The notes under the pieces were generated by a model that was not told the origin of the DNA, made no database searches, and saw nothing but the letters and a program-made list of their open reading frames with translations. DNA of 64,000 bases from Pseudomonas fluorescens (GTDB taxonomy: Bacteria > Pseudomonadota > Gammaproteobacteria > Pseudomonadales > Pseudomonadaceae), in the NCBI RefSeq assembly GCF_902498195.1, contig NZ_CABVIY010000007.1, forward strand, positions 248,001 through 312,000, given 5' to 3'. This document shows, piece after piece, positions 15,884 through 24,185 of this stretch (the first letter of the stretch is position 1; every line of letters starts with the position of its first letter). The position numbers and the translations under genes are program-made.

Positions 15884-18715
15884 TTAAACAGTAAAGGCGT
15901 CTTGCAGCAGTTTTTCCTGCTGCTCAGCGTGCATCGATGCGTAACCGCATGCCGGTGCAGCAGAAGCCTCACGGCCCGCGTACTCGAGTACGAGAGACTT
16001 GTTGAGGTTGCTGATGCTGCGACGCATGTGGTGTTGGCTGCAGTACCACGCACCCTGGTTCATCGGCTCTTCCTGACACCACACGGCATGCTTGACGTTG
16101 GTGTAAGGCGCCAGGACTTCTTTCAAGTCGTCCTCAGGGAATGGGTACAGCTGCTCGATACGCACGATGGCGATGTCGTCACGACCTTCGGCACGGCGTT
16201 TTTCCAGCAGGTCGTAGTAGACCTTGCCGCTGCACAGAACAACGCGCTCGACCTTGTTCGGGTCCAGGGCATCGATTTCCGGGATAACGGTCTGGAACGA
16301 ACCTTCTGCCAGATCTTCCAGCGTCGAGATGGCCAGCTTGTGGCGCAGCAGCGACTTCGGAGTCAGAACGATCAACGGCTTGCGCAGCGGGCGAATCACC
16401 TGACGACGCAGCAAGTGGTAGATCTGGGCTGGCGTGGTCGGTACCGCTACCTGAATGTTGTGCTCGGCGCACAGCTGCAGGTAACGCTCCAGACGAGCCG
16501 AGGAGTGCTCCGGACCCTGACCTTCATAACCGTGCGGCAGCAGCATGGTCAGACCGCAAAGACGGCCCCACTTGTGCTCGCCACTGGTGATGAACTGGTC
16601 GATAACCACCTGGGCACCGTTGGCAAAGTCGCCGAACTGGGCTTCCCAGATCACCAGCGCATCAGGCGTGGTGGTCGAGTAACCGTATTCGAATGCCAGT
16701 ACGGCTTCTTCGGACAGGAACGAATCGTACAGGTCGAAACGTGGCTGGCCGTCGTACAGGTTTTGCAGCGGGATGTAGGTCCCCGCGTCTTTCTGGTTGT
16801 GCAGCACGGCGTGACGGTGCGAGAACGTACCGCGACCGATGTCCTGACCCGTCATGCGGATCGGGTGACCTTCGAATGCAAGGGTCGCGTACGCCATGGT
16901 TTCGGCGTAACCCCAGTTGATCGGCAGGCCGCCGGCTTGCATTTTCTGACGGTCTTCGTAGATTTTCGAAACCTGGCGCTGAACCACGAAACCTTCTGGA
17001 ATTTCCAGCAGCTTGGCGGACAGTTCCTGCAAGGTCTTCAGGTCGAAGCGCGTGTCGTGACGCGCGGTCCAGGCGTGGCCCAGATACGGACGCCAGTCCA
17101 CGAACAACTCTTTGTTCGGCTCCTTGACCAGGCTTTTCACTACGTGCAGACCGTTGTCCAGCGCGTTGCGGTACTCGTCGACTTTCGCCTGAACACGCTC
17201 AACGTCCAGCACACCGCTCTGGGTCAGGCGATCGGCATACAGCTCACGGGTGGTGCGCTGCTTGGTGATCTGCTGATACATCAGTGGCTGGGTGCCGCTT
17301 GGTTCGTCAGCCTCGTTGTGGCCGCGACGACGGTAGCAGACCAGGTCGATCACCACGTCACGCTTGAACTGCATGCGGTAGTCGATGGCCAGCTGGGTCA
17401 CGAACAATACGGCTTCCGGATCATCACCATTCACATGGAGGATCGGCGCCTGGATCATTTTCGCGACGTCGGTGGCGTACTCGGTGGAACGCGAGTCCAG
17501 CGGGTTGCTGATGGTGAAACCAACCTGGTTGTTGATCACGATGTGCACAGTGCCGCCGGTCTTGAAACCGCGGGTCTGCGACATCTGGAAGGTTTCCATC
17601 ACCACGCCCTGACCGGCGAATGCCGCGTCACCGTGGATCGAGATCGGCAGAACCTTCTCACCGGTAGGATCGTTACGACGGTCCTGACGGGCACGAACCG
17701 AACCCTCGACCACTGGAGAGACGATTTCCAGGTGGGACGGGTTGAAGGCCATGGCCAGGTGAACTTCACCGCCGGTGGTCATGACGTTGGACGAGAAGCC
17801 CTGGTGGTATTTAACGTCACCGGAACCCAGCTCGACCTTCTTCTTGCCTTCGAACTCGTCGAACAGCTCGCGCGGGTTCTTGCCGAAGGTGTTGACCAGT
17901 ACGTTCAGGCGGCCACGGTGGGCCATGCCGATCACGATTTCCTTGGTGCCGTAGGAACCGGAGCGCTGGATCAGCTCGTCGAGCATCGGAATCAGGCTCT
18001 CGCCGCCTTCCAGGCCGAAACGCTTGGTGCCCGGGTATTTGGTACCCAGGTATTTTTCCAGGCCTTCGCCGGCGGTGACGCGCTCGAGCAGGTGGCCCTT
18101 GATGTCGGCGGAGTAGGTCGGACGGCCACGCACGCTTTCCAGACGCTGCTGGAACCACTGGCGCTGTACGGAATCGGTGATGTGCGTGAATTCAGCGCCG
18201 ATGGTGCGGCAATATGTCTGCTGCAACGCTTCGTGAATTTCGCGTAGGCTCGCTTCCTCTTTGCCGATGAACAGGTCGCCGGCACGGAAGGTCGTATCAA
18301 GATCGGCATTGGTCAAGCCGTAATGATTGATCGACAGGTCTGCAGGTGCAGGACGCTGCCACAGCCCCAGCGGGTCAAGCTGGGCTGCCTGGTGGCCACG
18401 CATACGGTAGGCCTGGATCAATCGCAGCACTTCAACTTGCTTCTTCTCGTGCTCACTGCTCACGCTGCCGGCGGAAACCGGTTGGGCGCGGCGCTGGTTC
18501 TTTGCCAGCAAGACGAAATGATCGCGAATCGTGGAGTGCGAAACATCGGTGGCAGAGTTACCGTCAGCGGGCAACTTCTGGAAGTAGGTGCGCCACTCTT
18601 CTGGCACAGCGTTAGGGTCGTGCAGGTAGAGCTCGTAGAGCTCTTCCACATAGGCAGCGTTACTACCGGACAGGTAGGCGCTGTTCCACATGCGCTGCAT
18701 CACGCTTTCTTGCAT
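15884..18715 (-). CDS. sucA: 2-oxoglutarate dehydrogenase E1 component
   Basis: E1o decarboxylates 2-oxoglutarate with thiamine diphosphate and passes the succinyl group to SucB. The 943-residue length is typical. The N-terminal segment YVEELYELYLHDPNAVPEEW is the E2-binding and E1o-specific start. The ThDP region appears as ISIHGDAAFAGQGVVMETF and HIVINNQVGFT, and the C-terminal part has PHGYEGQGPEHSSARLERYL, all diagnostic of OdhA/SucA. It follows sdhB after about 260 bases, so it may have its own promoter in addition to read-through from sdhC. Confidence 0.98.
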   Translation of the reverse strand: MQESVMQRMWNSAYLSGSNAAYVEELYELYLHDPNAVPEEWRTYFQKLPADGNSATDVSHSTIRDHFVLLAKNQRRAQPVSAGSVSSEHEKKQVEVLRLIQAYRMRGHQAAQLDPLGLWQRPAPADLSINHYGLTNADLDTTFRAGDLFIGKEEASLREIHEALQQTYCRTIGAEFTHITDSVQRQWFQQRLESVRGRPTYSADIKGHLLERVTAGEGLEKYLGTKYPGTKRFGLEGGESLIPMLDELIQRSGSYGTKEIVIGMAHRGRLNVLVNTFGKNPRELFDEFEGKKKVELGSGDVKYHQGFSSNVMTTGGEVHLAMAFNPSHLEIVSPVVEGSVRARQDRRNDPTGEKVLPISIHGDAAFAGQGVVMETFQMSQTRGFKTGGTVHIVINNQVGFTISNPLDSRSTEYATDVAKMIQAPILHVNGDDPEAVLFVTQLAIDYRMQFKRDVVIDLVCYRRRGHNEADEPSGTQPLMYQQITKQRTTRELYADRLTQSGVLDVERVQAKVDEYRNALDNGLHVVKSLVKEPNKELFVDWRPYLGHAWTARHDTRFDLKTLQELSAKLLEIPEGFVVQRQVSKIYEDRQKMQAGGLPINWGYAETMAYATLAFEGHPIRMTGQDIGRGTFSHRHAVLHNQKDAGTYIPLQNLYDGQPRFDLYDSFLSEEAVLAFEYGYSTTTPDALVIWEAQFGDFANGAQVVIDQFITSGEHKWGRLCGLTMLLPHGYEGQGPEHSSARLERYLQLCAEHNIQVAVPTTPAQIYHLLRRQVIRPLRKPLIVLTPKSLLRHKLAISTLEDLAEGSFQTVIPEIDALDPNKVERVVLCSGKVYYDLLEKRRAEGRDDIAIVRIEQLYPFPEDDLKEVLAPYTNVKHAVWCQEEPMNQGAWYCSQHHMRRSISNLNKSLVLEYAGREASAAPACGYASMHAEQQEKLLQDAFTV

Positions 18716-18939
18716 GCTTGGTCACCCTCGGTTAGGGGAACACCACCGGCGTCGACACCGAGCAAACTTGCAGAAGTCCGAATGCAGCGACCAAAACAAG
18801 CCACTTAGGATCACGCTGATAGTCCGGGTACCAGCCCGGATGCCCCTGCTTGTCTCATTTCTTCAAAATAAGAGCCGCAGCTTTGTGAGCTGCTGCTCAG
18901 GTTAAAACTACGGCGCCGGTTGAAGCCTGCGCCGCAGCA

Positions 18940-18970
18940 TCTACGGGTACAGCGGTTCTACGGGTACAGC
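18940..18970. repeat. Two 14-base direct repeats upstream of the sdhB end
   Basis: TCTACGGGTACAGC occurs at 18940-18953 and again at 18957-18970, a 17-base period, directly downstream of the sdhB stop on the minus strand. The surrounding 262-base sdhB-sucA gap otherwise shows no gene. Confidence 0.8.
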
Positions 18971-18977
18971 AGCTGAA

Positions 18978-19682
18978 TCACACGCCGCTCGAGAGCAACA
19001 TGTTACGGATGTGACCGATGGCCTTAGTCGGGTTCAGGCCTTTCGGACATACGTTGACGCAGTTCATGATCCCGCGGCAGCGGAATACGCTGAACGGGTC
19101 ATCCAGCGAAGCCAGACGCTCGGACGTCTTGGTGTCGCGGCTGTCTGCCAGGAAGCGGTACGCTTGCAGCAGGGCAGCCGGGCCCAGGAACTTGTCCGGG
19201 TTCCACCAGAAGGACGGGCAAGAGGTCGAGCAGCAAGCGCACAGGATGCACTCGTACAGACCGTCGAGCTTTTCACGCTCTTCAGGGGACTGCAGACGCT
19301 CGATGGCCGGAGCCGGCGTGTCGTTCTGCAGGAATGGCTTCACCTTCTCGTATTGCTTGTAGAAGATGCTCATATCGACGACCAGGTCACGGATAACCGG
19401 CAAACCTGGCAGAGGACGAACGACCAACTTGTTACCTTTTACAACAGCAGACAGCGGCGTGACGCAGGCCAGGCCATTCTTGCCGTTGATGTTCATGCCG
19501 TCGGAACCGCAAACGCCTTCACGGCAAGAGCGACGATAGGAGAAACCTTCGTCCTGCTCTTTGATCAGGGCCAGCACGTCCAGCACCATCAAGTCTTTAC
19601 CACCGGTATCGACCTGGAATTCCTGCATGAACGGCGCAGCGTCCTGATCAGGGTTGTAACGATAAACACTGACTTGCAACAT
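18978..19682 (-). CDS. sdhB: Succinate dehydrogenase iron-sulfur subunit
   Basis: SdhB carries electrons from the flavoprotein to ubiquinone through three Fe-S clusters. The 234-residue protein shows the [2Fe-2S] ligands in SCREGVCGSDGMNINGKNG, then the CILCACCSTSCPS and CRGIMNCVNVCPKGLNP motifs for the [4Fe-4S] and [3Fe-4S] clusters. I used the ATG at MLQVSVYRY because an AGGGTGG ribosome site lies a few bases upstream; a GTG three codons earlier is possible but less well placed. It follows sdhA after 11 bases. Confidence 0.98.
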   Translation of the reverse strand: MLQVSVYRYNPDQDAAPFMQEFQVDTGGKDLMVLDVLALIKEQDEGFSYRRSCREGVCGSDGMNINGKNGLACVTPLSAVVKGNKLVVRPLPGLPVIRDLVVDMSIFYKQYEKVKPFLQNDTPAPAIERLQSPEEREKLDGLYECILCACCSTSCPSFWWNPDKFLGPAALLQAYRFLADSRDTKTSERLASLDDPFSVFRCRGIMNCVNVCPKGLNPTKAIGHIRNMLLSSGV

Positions 19683-19693
19683 GGCGGCCACCC

Positions 19694-21466
19694 TTAGTAA
19701 GTCCGAATCTTGGGTTCAAACGTCGGAACTGTCTTCGGCGAGAAGTTCACGGCACGCTTGGCAACGCGCTTCTCACCCGGGAAGAACAGGGTGTGGCACA
19801 GCCAGTTTTCGTCGTCACGGTCTTCGAAGTCTTCACGGGCGTGAGCACCGCGGGACTCTTTACGTACTTCGGCAGCGATGGCGGTAGCTTCAGCCACTTC
19901 CAGCAGGTTTTGCAGTTCCAGCGCTTCGATACGCGCCGTGTTGAACGCCTGCGACTTGTCGTTGATCTTGACGTTGGCGATGCGCTTGCGCAGATCGGCC
20001 AGCTGGGCAATACCCTTCTGCATGTATTCGCCAGTACGGAACACGCCGAAGTAGTTCTGCATGCAGCTTTGCAGCTCGCGACGCAGGGTGGCCACATCTT
20101 CGCCATCGGTACGGTTGTTCAATGCGTTCAGGCGCGCCAGGGCCGCTTCGATATCGGCTTCGGTGGCGTCGTCGTATTCGATGCCGTCGGTCAGCGCCTT
20201 TTCCAGGTGCAGGCCGGCAGCACGGCCGAAGACCACCAGGTCGAGCAGCGAGTTGCCGCCCAGGCGGTTGGCACCGTGAACCGATACGCAAGCCACTTCG
20301 CCTACAGCGAACAGGCCAGGGATGATGGTGTCTACGCCTTCGGCGTCCTGGGTGATCGCCTGGCCATGGATGTTGGTGGCAACGCCGCCCATCATGTAGT
20401 GGCAAGTCGGAACAACCGGAACCGGAGCAACCACCGGGTCAACGTGAGCGAAAGTCTTGGACAGTTCGCAGATACCAGGCAGACGGCTGTGCAACACTTC
20501 CTCGCCCAGGTGGTCGAGCTTGAGCATCACGTGGTCGCCATTCGGACCACAACCGTTGCCAGCGATGATCTCTTTAACCATCGAACGGGCAACCACGTCG
20601 CGACCTGCCAGGTCTTTCGCGTTAGGAGCATAACGCTCCATGAAACGCTCGCCGTGCTTGTTGATCAGGTAACCACCTTCACCACGGCAACCTTCAGTCA
20701 CCAGTACACCGGCGCCGGCAATACCGGTCGGGTGGAACTGCCACATCTCGATGTCTTGTACCGGCACGCCTGCACGCAGGGCCATGCCGACGCCGTCACC
20801 GGTGTTGATCAGGGCGTTGGTGGTAGAGGCGTAGATACGGCCCGCACCGCCGGTCGCCAACACGGTGGCTTTCGCGCGGATGTAGGTGGTTTCGCCGGTT
20901 TCGATGCAGATCGCGATCACACCGACGAACTCGCCTTCCTGGTTTTTCACCAGGTCGACAGCGTAGTACTCGTTCAGGAACGTGGTACCGGCTTTCAGGT
21001 TGCCCTGATAAAGGGTGTGCAGCAGCGCGTGACCGGTACGGTCGGATGCGGCGCAAGTACGGGCAGCCTGCCCGCCTTTACCGTAATCCTTGGACTGACC
21101 GCCGAATGGACGCTGGTAGATACGGCCTTGTTCGGTACGGGAGAACGGCAGACCCATGTGGTCCAGTTCGAACACCGCGGCCGGGCCTTCCTGACACATG
21201 TATTCGATAGCGTCCTGGTCACCGATGTAGTCGGAACCCTTGACGGTATCGTACATGTGCCAGCGCCAGTCATCGTTCGGGTCGGCCGACGCGATGGCGC
21301 AGGTGATGCCGCCCTGTGCCGACACAGTGTGCGAACGGGTCGGGAACACCTTGGTGATCACGGCAGTCTTGTGGCCGCCTTGTGCCAGTTGCAGCGCTGC
21401 GCGCATGCCCGCACCGCCACCACCAATGATGATGGCGTCGAAAGAAATCGTTGGAATGTTAGCCAT
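19694..21466 (-). CDS. sdhA: Succinate dehydrogenase flavoprotein subunit
   Basis: SdhA oxidises succinate to fumarate with covalently bound FAD. The 590-residue protein has the dinucleotide-binding GGGGAGMRAALQLA start, the FAD-attachment segment FPTRSHTVSAQGG with His46 as the flavinylated residue, and active-site motifs RPFGGQSKDYGKGG and HGANRLGGNSLLDLV. It is separated from sdhD by three bases and sits in the usual sdhCDAB order. Membrane attachment is through SdhC and SdhD. Confidence 0.98.
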   Translation of the reverse strand: MANIPTISFDAIIIGGGGAGMRAALQLAQGGHKTAVITKVFPTRSHTVSAQGGITCAIASADPNDDWRWHMYDTVKGSDYIGDQDAIEYMCQEGPAAVFELDHMGLPFSRTEQGRIYQRPFGGQSKDYGKGGQAARTCAASDRTGHALLHTLYQGNLKAGTTFLNEYYAVDLVKNQEGEFVGVIAICIETGETTYIRAKATVLATGGAGRIYASTTNALINTGDGVGMALRAGVPVQDIEMWQFHPTGIAGAGVLVTEGCRGEGGYLINKHGERFMERYAPNAKDLAGRDVVARSMVKEIIAGNGCGPNGDHVMLKLDHLGEEVLHSRLPGICELSKTFAHVDPVVAPVPVVPTCHYMMGGVATNIHGQAITQDAEGVDTIIPGLFAVGEVACVSVHGANRLGGNSLLDLVVFGRAAGLHLEKALTDGIEYDDATEADIEAALARLNALNNRTDGEDVATLRRELQSCMQNYFGVFRTGEYMQKGIAQLADLRKRIANVKINDKSQAFNTARIEALELQNLLEVAEATAIAAEVRKESRGAHAREDFEDRDDENWLCHTLFFPGEKRVAKRAVNFSPKTVPTFEPKIRTY

Positions 21467-21469
21467 GAA

Positions 21470-21838
21470 TCAGATACCCCAGAGAATCTGCACACCCCAG
21501 ACGAAGTAAGCGAACATCGCAACGCCGCATACTGCCTGGAAAAGGAAACGTACTGCAGTCGCGGACTTGCCCAGCGCCATCGGCGTCAGGTAGTCGGTCG
21601 CGATGGTCCACATGCCGACCCAGGCGTGAGCGCCTAGGGCAACAAGGGCCAGCAGACTGAAGATACGCATCCCGTTGTGAGCGAACAGGCCATGCCATTG
21701 GTCGAAGCCAATGCCCGGATTCGCTGCGAGGTATCCGATCAGGAAGATGAAATAAGCCGCGAGAACAACCGCAGACACACGCTGCGCCATCCAGTCATAG
21801 AGGCCCGAACGCGAAAGGTTCGTAACGCTGGTTACCAT
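21470..21838 (-). CDS. sdhD: Succinate dehydrogenase membrane anchor subunit
   Basis: A 122-residue inner-membrane protein with three hydrophobic helices that anchors SdhAB and helps bind heme b and ubiquinone. Typical SdhD features are the start MVTSVTNLSRSGLYDWMAQR and the HAWVGMWTIATDYL segment with the Tyr near the quinone site. The ATG lies within the last codons of sdhC, an overlap of seven bases, so SdhC and SdhD are made in coupled fashion. A longer frame that reads upstream through sdhC was rejected. Confidence 0.97.
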   Translation of the reverse strand: MVTSVTNLSRSGLYDWMAQRVSAVVLAAYFIFLIGYLAANPGIGFDQWHGLFAHNGMRIFSLLALVALGAHAWVGMWTIATDYLTPMALGKSATAVRFLFQAVCGVAMFAYFVWGVQILWGI

Positions 21839-22206
21839 ATCCAAACTCCTGCCAGAACGATCAACACCACGGAAACGGCGATGATAATTTTCGAGCCCAG
21901 GCGGCCGCCTTCCAGCGTCTCGCCAATGCCCATGTCCATGATCAAATGGCGCACACCGGCAACCAGGTGATACAGCAGAGCGGATAGGAGGCCCCATGCT
22001 ACGAACTTGGCCAGAGGGCTGGTCAAGGTTGCCTTCACGTCGGCAAAGCCTTCCTCGGAACCCAGGGATTTGCCCAATGCATAAAGCATGAAGCCGAGGC
22101 CCAGGAAGAGGATGATGCCGGAAACACGGTGAAGAAACGACGTAACGCCGGTGATGGGGAGCTTGATGGTCCTTAGGTCTAGGTTTACAGGTCGTTGGCT
22201 TTTCAC
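21832..22206 (-). CDS. sdhC: Succinate dehydrogenase cytochrome b556 subunit
   Basis: A 124-residue inner-membrane protein with three hydrophobic helices. The motif LHRVSGIILF carries the Ser and Arg of the quinone pocket, and ALLYHLVAGVRHLIMD carries the heme-ligand His and the conserved RH..MD segment. I place the start at the GTG at 22204-22206 (reading MKSQRPVNLDLRTIK), which has no good ribosome site of its own. A GTG 14 bases upstream in another frame follows AGGGG and opens a five-codon frame that stops in the sdhC GTG; see findings. First gene of the sdh-suc cluster. Confidence 0.93.
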   Translation of the reverse strand: MKSQRPVNLDLRTIKLPITGVTSFLHRVSGIILFLGLGFMLYALGKSLGSEEGFADVKATLTSPLAKFVAWGLLSALLYHLVAGVRHLIMDMGIGETLEGGRLGSKIIIAVSVVLIVLAGVWIW

Positions 22207-22340
22207 GGCTTTTTTTTCACACTGAAGAGCCCCTAACAATCAGGGCAAAGTTGTTGGGGAGTGCACTGGTCAGGTAACCACCACCCAGGGAGGCGACCCC
22301 CAATAACGCAAGCCCAAAAGCCCTTGGCGGTCGGCTGCCG

Positions 22341-22369
22341 AGTATAGACAGTTAGGCTACTAATGACAA
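22341..22369 (-). promoter_or_regulatory. sigma70-type promoter of sdhC operon
   Basis: Read on the minus strand, TTGTCA (22369-22364) is followed after 17 bases by TATACT (22346-22341). Both hexamers are close to consensus and the spacing is ideal. It would start transcription about 130 bases before sdhC. Confidence 0.7.
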
Positions 22370-22483
22370 CGCAAACGCCTAGCCCAAATAGCTGATTGCA
22401 CAACTCGTATAAAAGGCGTAAATGGCAGGCAATTTCGAGAAAAAAGTCGGGTTAAAGCCTTCTGGAGCAAGACTTTAGGCAAA

Positions 22484-22511
22484 TTGACATTCGAATTTAT
22501 CTCACTATAGT
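22484..22511 (+). promoter_or_regulatory. sigma70-type promoter of gltA
   Basis: TTGACA at 22484-22489 and TATAGT at 22506-22511 are 16 bases apart, a near-consensus promoter about 58 bases before the gltA ATG, which itself has a perfect AGGAGG at 22560-22565. Confidence 0.75.
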
Positions 22512-22569
22512 GGTGCGGGCCCTGCGTGGGGGGTCTGTCTGATGATTTCAAGCATAAATAGGAGGCCAC

Positions 22570-23859
22570 ATGGCTGACAAAAAAGCGCAGTTGATCATCG
22601 AGGGCGCAGCCCCCGTCGAGCTGCCCATTTTAACCGGCACCGTTGGTCCCGATGTTATCGATGTTCGGGGCTTGACGGCCACGGGCCGTTTCACCTTTGA
22701 CCCTGGTTTCATGTCGACCGCCTCCTGCGAGTCGAAGATCACCTATATCGACGGCGACAACGGCATCCTGCTGCACCGCGGCTACCCGATCGAACAGCTG
22801 GCTGAAAAGTCGGACTACCTGGAAACCTGCTATCTGCTGCTCAACGGCGAATTGCCGACCGCAGAACAGAAGGCCCAGTTCGTCAGCACCGTGAAGAACC
22901 ACACCATGGTTCACGAGCAGCTGAAGACCTTCTTCAACGGCTTCCGTCGCGACGCTCACCCAATGGCCGTGATGTGCGGCGTAGTTGGCGCCCTTTCGGC
23001 CTTCTACCACGACTCCCTGGACATCAATAACCCGCAGCATCGCGAAATCTCCGCGATCCGCCTGGTTGCCAAGATGCCGACCCTGGCAGCGATGGTCTAC
23101 AAGTACTCCATGGGCCAACCCATGATGTACCCGCGCAACGACCTGACGTACGCGGAAAACTTCCTGCACATGATGTTCAACACCCCGTGCGAGATCAAAC
23201 CGATCAGCCCGGTGCTCGCCAAGGCCATGGACCGGATCTTCATCCTCCATGCCGACCACGAGCAGAACGCATCGACGTCCACCGTGCGCCTGGCGGGCTC
23301 TTCGGGTGCCAACCCGTTCGCCTGTATCGCCGCCGGTATCGCTGCACTGTGGGGCCCTGCCCACGGCGGCGCCAACGAAGCCGTACTGACCATGCTCGAT
23401 GAAATTGGCGATGTCTCGAACATCGACAAGTACATCGCCAAGGCCAAGGACAAGAACGATCCGTTCAAGCTGATGGGCTTCGGTCACCGCGTTTACAAAA
23501 ACCGCGACCCACGCGCTACCGTCATGAAGCAGACCTGCGACGAAGTGCTGAAGGAACTGGGCATCCAGAACGATCCGCAACTCGAACTGGCCATGCGCCT
23601 GGAAGAGATCGCCCTGACCGACCCGTACTTCATCGAACGCTCGCTGTACCCGAACGTCGACTTCTACTCGGGGATCATCCTCAAGGCGATCGGCATTCCA
23701 ACCAGCATGTTCACCGTGATCTTCGCCCTGGCGCGGACCGTCGGCTGGATCTCCCACTGGAAAGAAATGCTCTCCAGCCCGTACAAGATCGGCCGCCCGC
23801 GCCAGTTGTACACCGGCTACGAGTCGCGTGACATCACCAAGCTGGAAGACCGCAAATAA
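22570..23859 (+). CDS. gltA: Citrate synthase (type II)
   Basis: Citrate synthase condenses oxaloacetate and acetyl-CoA at the entry of the TCA cycle. The 429-residue protein is of the hexameric, NADH-sensitive Gram-negative type. Conserved active-site segments are HADHEQNASTSTVRLAGSSG, WGPAHGGANEAVL and GFGHRVYKNRDPRA, which supply the catalytic histidines, and the late Asp lies in FYSGIILKAIGIP context. The start is fixed by AGGAGG five bases upstream. It has its own strong promoter and terminator and is divergent from sdhC. Confidence 0.98.
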   Translation: MADKKAQLIIEGAAPVELPILTGTVGPDVIDVRGLTATGRFTFDPGFMSTASCESKITYIDGDNGILLHRGYPIEQLAEKSDYLETCYLLLNGELPTAEQKAQFVSTVKNHTMVHEQLKTFFNGFRRDAHPMAVMCGVVGALSAFYHDSLDINNPQHREISAIRLVAKMPTLAAMVYKYSMGQPMMYPRNDLTYAENFLHMMFNTPCEIKPISPVLAKAMDRIFILHADHEQNASTSTVRLAGSSGANPFACIAAGIAALWGPAHGGANEAVLTMLDEIGDVSNIDKYIAKAKDKNDPFKLMGFGHRVYKNRDPRATVMKQTCDEVLKELGIQNDPQLELAMRLEEIALTDPYFIERSLYPNVDFYSGIILKAIGIPTSMFTVIFALARTVGWISHWKEMLSSPYKIGRPRQLYTGYESRDITKLEDRK

Positions 23860-23894
23860 GACCTGTCTTGCGATAACGTCTTAGCTGTACCGAG

Positions 23895-23928
23895 AACGGC
23901 CTCTATATAAATAGAGGCCGTTTTTGTT
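23895..23928 (+). terminator. Rho-independent terminator after gltA
   Basis: Perfect 12-base stem AACGGCCTCTAT / ATAGAGGCCGTT with an ATAA loop, followed by TTTTTGTTTG. Confidence 0.93.
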
Positions 23929-23957
23929 TGCGTCACATCAGCACTCACGCGCTGATC

Positions 23958-24084
23958 GTTCCCATGCGCTGCGTGGGAATGCCACCAGGGACGCTCCGCG
24001 TTCCGCTGACGACGCAAGGTTTGAACCCTGCGCACTGGCGACGCGGAGCGTCACGGGATGCATTCCCACGCAGCGCATGGGAAC
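23958..24084. repeat. Long interrupted inverted repeat, GTTCCCATGCG type
   Basis: The outer arms GTTCCCATGCGCTGCGTGGGAATG and its complement enclose inner arms GGGACGCTCCGCGTT... and ...GACGCGGAGCGTCA, and each outer arm is itself a hairpin. It is a dispersed Pseudomonas intergenic repeat, distinct in sequence from the REP types elsewhere in the window. Confidence 0.85.
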
Positions 24085-24120
24085 GGTTAACGTTAAAGCA
24101 TCCGATAACCGCCCAATAAA

Positions 24121-24150
24121 AAATGCCCCGGTCTCTCGACCGGGGCATTT
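24121..24150 (-). terminator. Rho-independent terminator after actP
   Basis: Perfect 12-base stem AAATGCCCCGGT / ACCGGGGCATTT with loop CTCTCG; on the minus strand it is followed by TTTTTT. It lies about 35 bases past the actP stop. Confidence 0.92.
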
Positions 24151-24185
24151 GCTTGCCGCTTTGAACTTGTAGCTTGCAGCTACCG

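Larger units (their letters stand above)
22207..22569. other. Divergent sdhC-gltA promoter region
   Basis: This 363-base gap separates the divergent sdh-suc operon and gltA. It contains a sigma70-type promoter for each direction (given separately), about 115-170 bases apart, and long untranslated leaders. Small open frames across it on the minus strand have no protein character. Confidence 0.8.
23860..24185. other. gltA-actP convergent intergenic region
   Basis: The 326-base gap holds the gltA terminator, one long GTTCCCATGCG-type inverted repeat and the actP terminator, each listed separately. Open frames crossing the repeat are artefacts of its symmetry. Confidence 0.8.

Noticed and set aside
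15848..18247. 799-residue open frame antisense to sucA
   Set aside because: Shadow of the sucA coding strand, no start signal or domain.
22360..22569. 69-residue frame on the minus strand in the sdhC-gltA gap
   Set aside because: It overlaps both predicted promoters and has no ribosome site or protein character.
24121..24150. Possible bidirectional use of the actP terminator for gltA
   Set aside because: gltA already has a perfect terminator at 23895-23928 with its own T-run.
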